A stretch of 46,620 nucleotides of DNA from an uncultured Blautia sp. (lineage in GTDB: Bacteria; Bacillota; Clostridia; Lachnospirales; Lachnospiraceae): contig URVB01000027.1 of NCBI GenBank assembly GCA_900551075.1, positions 1 to 46,620 of the forward strand, in the 5' to 3' direction. The position numbers and the translations under genes were made by a program. Under the pieces are notes generated by a model. It was not told where the DNA came from. It was given only the letters and a program-made list of their open reading frames with translations, and did not search any database. Of this stretch, positions 41,988 to 46,620 are shown piece after piece (position 1 is the stretch's first letter; each line of letters opens with the position of its first letter).

Positions 41988-42677
41988 ATGAAGCAGATTT
42001 TGATTGTTGAGGATGACAACCTTTTGAATAAAACTCTTACCTACAATCTGGCATCGGACGGTTACAATATAACTTCTGTTCTGAATGCAAGGACAGCCGC
42101 TGAATCATTGAAAACAAACATTTTTGATTTGGTGTTGCTGGATATAAATTTACCAGACGGAAACGGCTATGACCTATGCCGTCTTATCAAACCAGTGCAT
42201 CCAGACACAGTAATTATATTTCTAACTGCCAACGACCAAGAAAGCGACCAGATACGGGGATATGAAGCTGGTGCAGTGGACTACATCACAAAGCCTTTTT
42301 CGATTGGTGCTTTGCAGCGGAAAATCAAAGCCATGTTTGCTATGCTGGAACATCACAAACCAGCTAAGGATATTTACGAGGATGGCATCCTGTTTCTTGA
42401 TTTTTCGGAGCAGTCTGCCAGTTTAAACGGGAAAATATTGACGCTTTCCGCAATGGAATATAAAATGCTGAACCTTTTCCTTAAAAATTCTAAGCAGGTA
42501 CTTACCCGTCAGCAGCTTTTGGAAAAGCTGTGGGACGTTGATGAAAAATATGTAGACGAACATACCCTTACTACTTCTATCAGCCGGATTCGCAGCAAGA
42601 TTGAAGCGGATGGTGACACATATATCAAGACGGTTTACGGTATGGGCTATCAATGGACGGGAGGTGAAAAGAAATGA
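41988..42677 (+). CDS. OmpR-family response regulator (BceR/VanR-like)
   Basis: 229 residues, ATG 41988 behind GAGGAAG. Receiver domain residues 1-115: acidic pair in VEDDN, phospho-acceptor in VLLDINLPDGNGYD, Thr/Lys switch in FLTAN and ITKPFS. C-terminal winged helix 130-225 (LTRQQLLEKLWD, HTLTTSISRIRSK, IKTVYGMGYQW). It should control the adjacent ABC transporter in response to peptide antibiotics. Overlaps the kinase start by four bases. Confidence 0.93.
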   Translation: MKQILIVEDDNLLNKTLTYNLASDGYNITSVLNARTAAESLKTNIFDLVLLDINLPDGNGYDLCRLIKPVHPDTVIIFLTANDQESDQIRGYEAGAVDYITKPFSIGALQRKIKAMFAMLEHHKPAKDIYEDGILFLDFSEQSASLNGKILTLSAMEYKMLNLFLKNSKQVLTRQQLLEKLWDVDEKYVDEHTLTTSISRIRSKIEADGDTYIKTVYGMGYQWTGGEKK

Positions 42678-43705
42678 AGCTGAATAACCTTTCTGCTAAG
42701 AAAATTTGTAGGCTGGTTAGTGCTGGTTTGGTTCTCTCTATGCTGGCAATTACCGTTATTCTCGGCATCGTAATGCAGGATTTACGAATTTTCACAGTAG
42801 GTGGAACATTGACACTCTGTGCATTTTTTTGGATACGGTTGTTGTCGGTGTCTTTTGGTAAAAGGCTTTCTCTTTTTACTTCTGATTTGTGCCGGACGTT
42901 GGATAACATGATTGATGGAAATGAAGAATTACAAAAATCGAATGATAGTGAAACCCTTTTTGCTCGTATCAATCATCGCTTAACCCGGCTGTATGGGATT
43001 ATGCAGGAGAACCGGCGCAAGGTGGACATGGAACGACAGGAACTTCAAATGTTGGTATCTGATATTTCCCATCAAGTCAAAACACCGGTTAGCAATCTGC
43101 GAATGGTAACGGACACGCTTCTAACAAAGCCTGCTTCGGAAGAAGAACGGATGGACTTTTTGCAAGGCATACGCAATCAGACTGATAAACTGGATTTTCT
43201 TTTCCAAGCACTGGTTAAAACTTCCCGGCTGGAAACAGGGGCGATACGATTAGAAAAGAAAGACAGCAACTTATTCCATACGCTTGCACAAGCCATGAGC
43301 GGGATTGTATATGCCGCAGAGAAAAAAGAAATTGCTGTATCCGTGGACTGCCCGTAAGATTTGCCCCTCTTCCATGATAGCAAGTGGACAAGCGAAGCCC
43401 TTTTCAATCTGTTGGATAATGCGGTAAAGTACACCCCGTCGGGAGGAAAGATTTCTGTATCGGTGGTTCAATGGGAAATGTATGTAGAGGTCAAAGTTAC
43501 CGACACCGGAAAGGGCATTCCTGAAAGCAATCAGGCATCCATCTTTCGGCGTTTCTACCGGGAGGAAGAAGTACATGAGCAACAGGGTGTGGGGATTGGT
43601 TTATATTTGGCTCGTGAGATTGTAACACGGCAAGGAGGTTATATCAAAGTCATTTCGGAGCCGGGACACGGTTCGGAATTTTCTATTATGCTTCCTGTAA
43701 GGTAA
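42674..43705 (+). pseudogene. Sensor histidine kinase (BceS-like) with in-frame TAA
   Basis: ATG 42674 overlaps the response-regulator stop. Two close membrane spans in residues 10-60 with almost no external loop, the BceS arrangement that senses through a partner transporter. The H box is SDISHQVKTPVSNLRM. TAA at 43355-43357 follows VSVDCP, and the same frame continues DLPLFHDSKWTSEALFNLLD with N box, then GKGIPES, and GVGIGLYLAREI (G boxes) to a stop at 43705. So a single codon change (probably GAA to TAA) splits a 343-residue kinase before the ATPase domain. The N-terminal product would lack catalysis. Confidence 0.88.
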
Positions 43706-43724
43706 GAAATAGCTACTTTTTTTG

Positions 43725-43813
43725 AAATGTCCGAGCGTTGTAACATTTCACCCTGATTTTCGATAAAAATTTTTCCTAACTCGGACATTTGTGTAACATT
43801 TTTGGTTTACAAT
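43725..43813 (+). promoter_or_regulatory. ABC-operon promoter region with inverted CTCGGACATTT motifs
   Basis: AAATGTCCGAG at 43725-43735 and CTCGGACATTTG at 43780-43791 are inverted copies of the motif before the response-regulator gene, each accompanied by GTAACATTT (43739 onward and 43793 onward). TACAAT at 43808-43813 is a likely -10. Good candidates for response-regulator binding. Confidence 0.65.
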
Positions 43814-43857
43814 GACTTCATCAACAGGTGGAAAGCCTTGAAAGGAGCATTTTGAAT

Positions 43858-44523
43858 ATGAGTATTTTACAAACAATCGACTTGAAGAAGTATTACGGCA
43901 CAGAGCCAAACATCACTCGTGCCCTTGATGGTGTGAATTTTACTGTGGAACAAGGAGAATTTGTTGCCGTAGTTGGAACTTCCGGCAGCGGCAAGTCTAC
44001 GCTGCTCCACATGATGGGAGGACTTGATACCCCCACTTCTGGCAGAGTGATTGTACGGGGGGAAGAACTTGCGAAAAAGAATGATGATGAATTGACAATT
44101 TTTCGCCGTCGTAACATAGGATTTATTTTTCAAAACTACAATCTGGTTCCGATTTTGAATGCATATGAAAATATCGTTCTGCCTGTGGAACTGGATGGTG
44201 ATACCGTGGACAAGAAATTTATGGACGAAGTTGTGTATATGCTGGCTTTAGAAGATAAGCTGAAAAATATGCCGAACAATCTATCCGGCGGTCAACAGCA
44301 GCGTGTAGCGATTGCACGAGCTTTAATTACAAAACCAGCGATTGTCCTTGCTGATGAACCGACTGGAAATCTGGATAGTAAGACCAGTGCAGATGTGTTG
44401 GGGCTTTTGAAGCGTACCAGCGGAGAATTTAATCAGACCATTGTAATGATTACTCACAATAACGAGATCGCCCAACTCGCAGACCGCATTGTGCGGATTG
44501 AGGACGGCAAAATTGTAGGCTAA
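43858..44523 (+). CDS. ABC transporter ATPase (BceA/MacB-type)
   Basis: 221 residues from ATG 43858 (AAAGGAGC upstream; TTG 43828 rejected). Walker A GTSGSGKST, Q loop FQNYNLVPILNAYENI, signature LSGGQQQRVAIARAL, Walker B VLADEPTGNLDS, H loop MITHN. MacB-like ATPases pair with FtsX permeases in peptide-antibiotic detoxification or lipoprotein handling. Intact, while its partner permease and the kinase are not. Confidence 0.94.
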   Translation: MSILQTIDLKKYYGTEPNITRALDGVNFTVEQGEFVAVVGTSGSGKSTLLHMMGGLDTPTSGRVIVRGEELAKKNDDELTIFRRRNIGFIFQNYNLVPILNAYENIVLPVELDGDTVDKKFMDEVVYMLALEDKLKNMPNNLSGGQQQRVAIARALITKPAIVLADEPTGNLDSKTSADVLGLLKRTSGEFNQTIVMITHNNEIAQLADRIVRIEDGKIVG

Positions 44524-44537
44524 AGGAGGTGGAAATT

Positions 44538-46287
44538 ATGACTTATCCTTTTGACAATGATACAGAGAGAATAGAGAAAAGGATTGCTGAAAAAAGCGTA
44601 TCCTCTGAAAAGAACAGGACATTTCTAATCAGAGTTATTATCTTGATTGCGTCATTTCTGATGAGCTTTTCTGGTATTCTTTTGTGTAATGCAACGCTTA
44701 GTACGCAGCAGATCGCCCATGTAAATAATACAACAGAAGCATTAGGAACTGTTTTAGGAATTGTTATTGTACTTCTTTGTACGGCAGGGCTGGCTGTCAA
44801 AAATATTCTTTATGTATCTGTATTGCAACGAGTACATGAATTTGCACAATTACGGGCAATCGGCGCAACATACCAGCAAATTAAATCAGTGGTCAAGAAA
44901 GAACGTGACAAAATAGCAAAACCTTGCATTGTGTTGGGAACAGTCATCGGCTTTCTGGTAAACATAGTTTTACCACTTCATTTTTACTGGATACCAAGCA
45001 TTGTATGTATTGTAATTTCCGGCATATTTATCTGGATTATCACAGCTTTGGCTTTTCAAGCACCAGCGAAAATGGCTGCGTCTACATCGCCAATAGAAGC
45101 GCAGCATACACAGGCAACAAACTATTTTAGAAGTGTTGGGGCAAAGCTTAAACTTACACCTATAAGAATCGGGTGGATGTATTGTAGAGCCAATAGAAAG
45201 AAAGCTACCTATACATTTTTATCTCTCATTATGAGTGGGATTTTGATGTTCGGTGTTTTTTCAATATTGAATGCGATAAATCCCGAAAGACTTGCGGCAC
45301 AACCTTATCAGGGGAATAGTGATGTATTTGTACTGCTAAATTCAACGGCTGATGAGGAATCCACATATGATTTAATGAAATCTACACCTTTTACAGAGGA
45401 ACAAAAGCAAAAATTGTATAACATTTCAGGTGTAAACAGTGTTTATGAATTATATATGTTGGATGGTATTCTTACAAATTCCGAGGGTGAAAAATTTGAA
45501 CTATCCATTGAAAATGTTGTGAATCCAGCAACATTTGAAAATGAAATTGTTGAGGGTATGCAACCAAGTCATGAATTACAGAACGGAGCAATTCCTGTTG
45601 CTATCAATAGACATTCGCCCTATTATCAGGAACTGAATATGCCACTTCAAGTTGGAGATTATCTGCCTTATATCATAGATACAGGCTATGGTAAAAAAGA
45701 AGTGAAGTTAGTCGTAAGCGGATTTGTAGAAAACAGCGATACCGGGCTTGTAATTTATACAAGTAGTGAAAATATGAAATCGCTGTCAGAAATGAATTGT
45801 ACGCTTGCATGGTATATTTGTTTGGATGATAACGGAAAAGACGCAGCAACAGAGATAATCAAAGAAATTTTTACAGATGATGACAGAGTTGATGCGTCTG
45901 TTTTGGCTGATGATGTTATGGCATTGGAAGATTACTTCCATAATGCGAAAGTCATCATTACGGTTTTGGTGGTGCTTATTAGTCTGTTTTCATTTATAAA
46001 TATGCTGAATACCAGCATTACAAATGCCATTGTCAGAAGACACGACTATGCACTACTGGAAGCTACAGGTATGACAAAATTGCAGTTGCGAAAAGTACAA
46101 CAGTCGGAAAACTTTATCTATTTGGTTGGAAGTTTTATAGGAAGCTGTATTTTAGGTATACCAATCGGATTTCTGGTTTGTACCCAAATATCAAAAATTC
46201 CCGGACTTTCATACTTTGAATATCACTTTCCAGTTCTTTTCTTTGCAGCAGCAATCAATTATAGAGCGCATTAGAACGATAGATTAA
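44538..46287 (+). pseudogene. FtsX-family ABC permease (BceB-like) with 3' deletion
   Basis: ATG 44538 lies behind AAAGGAGG (GTG 44529 overlaps the site). About 570 residues in frame: N-terminal spans (VIILIASFLMSFSGILL and others), a central extracytoplasmic domain about 255-460, then a C-terminal FtsX bundle (VIITVLVVLISLFSFINML, YALLEATGMTKLQLRK). Near 46235 the frame leaves the family at FEYHFPVL and stops at 46274, yet the expected C-terminal QSIIERIRTID is found in another frame, ending at 46287. Roughly 25-30 residues including part of the last span are deleted. Probably non-functional. Confidence 0.82.
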
Positions 46288-46290
46288 GTT

Positions 46291-46620
46291 TTAATACTCC
46301 GTCAGCTCCACAATTATATTACTCTGCTGATACAGCCAGTCCGTAAATTCTTTCGGGCTGGCTGTTCCTGCTTTTACAGACTTTTTTCTCTGCAATGCTT
46401 CTTTCTTCAAGTCAGCAAAGGCAGCCTGCATTTTCTCCAGCCGGTCAGCCGGAAAGCCGGTGGTATTCTTTGCCCGGTTGATTTTGTTGCGCCAATTCTG
46501 GCACTCATTTTTATAAAGCAGGTCATAGTTATTCTCTCTGGCTCTTTCGTCAAACTCCCGTTTGTTTTGAAGTGCCTGCGCCTTGCGGCACTTGTCGCTG
46601 CGCAGTTCATACCGCTGGCT
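46291..46620 (-). CDS. Conjugative-element-type hypothetical protein (DUF6076-like), 5' part outside window
   Basis: 110 codons open from the window edge to TAA at 46293-46291, on the minus strand. Charged helical text: ELRSDKCRKAQALQNKREF, YKNECQNWRNKINRAKN and PKEFTDWLYQQSNIIVEL. GC-richer than the neighbours and reminiscent of proteins found on Clostridia integrative elements, sometimes labelled DUF6076; that label is from memory. It ends four bases from the permease remnant. Confidence 0.6.
   Translation of the reverse strand, partial: SQRYELRSDKCRKAQALQNKREFDERARENNYDLLYKNECQNWRNKINRAKNTTGFPADRLEKMQAAFADLKKEALQRKKSVKAGTASPKEFTDWLYQQSNIIVELTEY

Noticed and set aside
40739..43705. Stop-codon reassignment (TAA as Glu)
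   Set aside because: Many neighbouring genes end normally at TAA, so the two internal TAA codons are better read as mutations.

Overview
The window reads as chromosome from a low-GC, Gram-positive gut anaerobe, most likely a Lachnospiraceae member (Blautia, Mediterraneibacter or a relative). The basis is the gene set: Clostridia-type WYL regulators, LplB/LplC-type sugar permeases, a bile salt hydrolase, Tn916-family and other ICE debris, and AGGAGG ribosome sites with frequent TTG/GTG starts. No rRNA, tRNA or CRISPR array was seen. Genus is inference.

Region 1 (1-8.7 kb) is a graveyard of mobile DNA. After a WYL regulator and a divergent DJ-1/PfpI gene lies a type II CBASS remnant: an E1 (Cap2) C-terminal part whose ORF starts with what looks like the first residues of an ICE sigma-factor-like protein, an intact-looking JAMM peptidase (Cap3), and a Cap15-like membrane effector that is frameshifted and 3' truncated. 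No CD-NTase is present. Small cargo genes follow (VOC protein, DUF3795, broken YcxB-like gene), then the first ~60 codons of a Tn916 Orf21/FtsK-like coupling protein, then a frameshifted ISL3 element with perfect 23-bp ends abutting a decayed IS1182-type transposase.

Region 2 (8.7-24.9 kb) holds two fructoside-utilisation loci. Locus A is a LacI regulator (-) divergent from an LplB/LplC/lipoprotein ABC importer, a GH32 fructosidase and an internally deleted fructokinase. Locus B, on the opposite strand, is binding protein, MalF, MalG, a divergent GH32-like enzyme and a GH172 (DUF2961) enzyme, under a second LacI regulator with three well-placed operator candidates. Neither locus encodes an importer ATPase, so a shared MsmX-type ATPase elsewhere is expected. 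An AI-2E transporter fragment lies between them and fragments of a third importer and an AraC/GyrI regulator lie beyond.

Region 3 (25-33.5 kb) is a sugar-acid operon: PdxA-family dehydrogenase, iron-dependent alcohol dehydrogenase, DUF1537 four-carbon acid sugar kinase and a DapA-type lyase. A convergent PrpR-N/AAA+/Fis regulator follows, with degenerate ATPase motifs, then a D-2-hydroxyacid dehydrogenase. The kinase plus PdxA2 pair suggests threonate/erythronate 4-phosphate breakdown to DHAP; the other enzymes imply a branch I cannot assign.

Region 4 (33.2-41.6 kb) has a small coiled-coil protein, a bile salt hydrolase, a TetR/CPBP-protease pair, a GH1 beta-glucosidase, a TetR gene with a consensus cre site, acetolactate synthase large and small subunits, and MarR and flavodoxin pseudogenes.

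Region 5 (41.9-46.6 kb) is a BceRS-BceAB-like two-component/ABC module, probably inactive: the kinase has an in-frame TAA and the permease has a 3' deletion. The window ends in part of another conjugative-element-type gene. Overall, intact metabolic operons are interleaved with an unusually dense set of disrupted genes.
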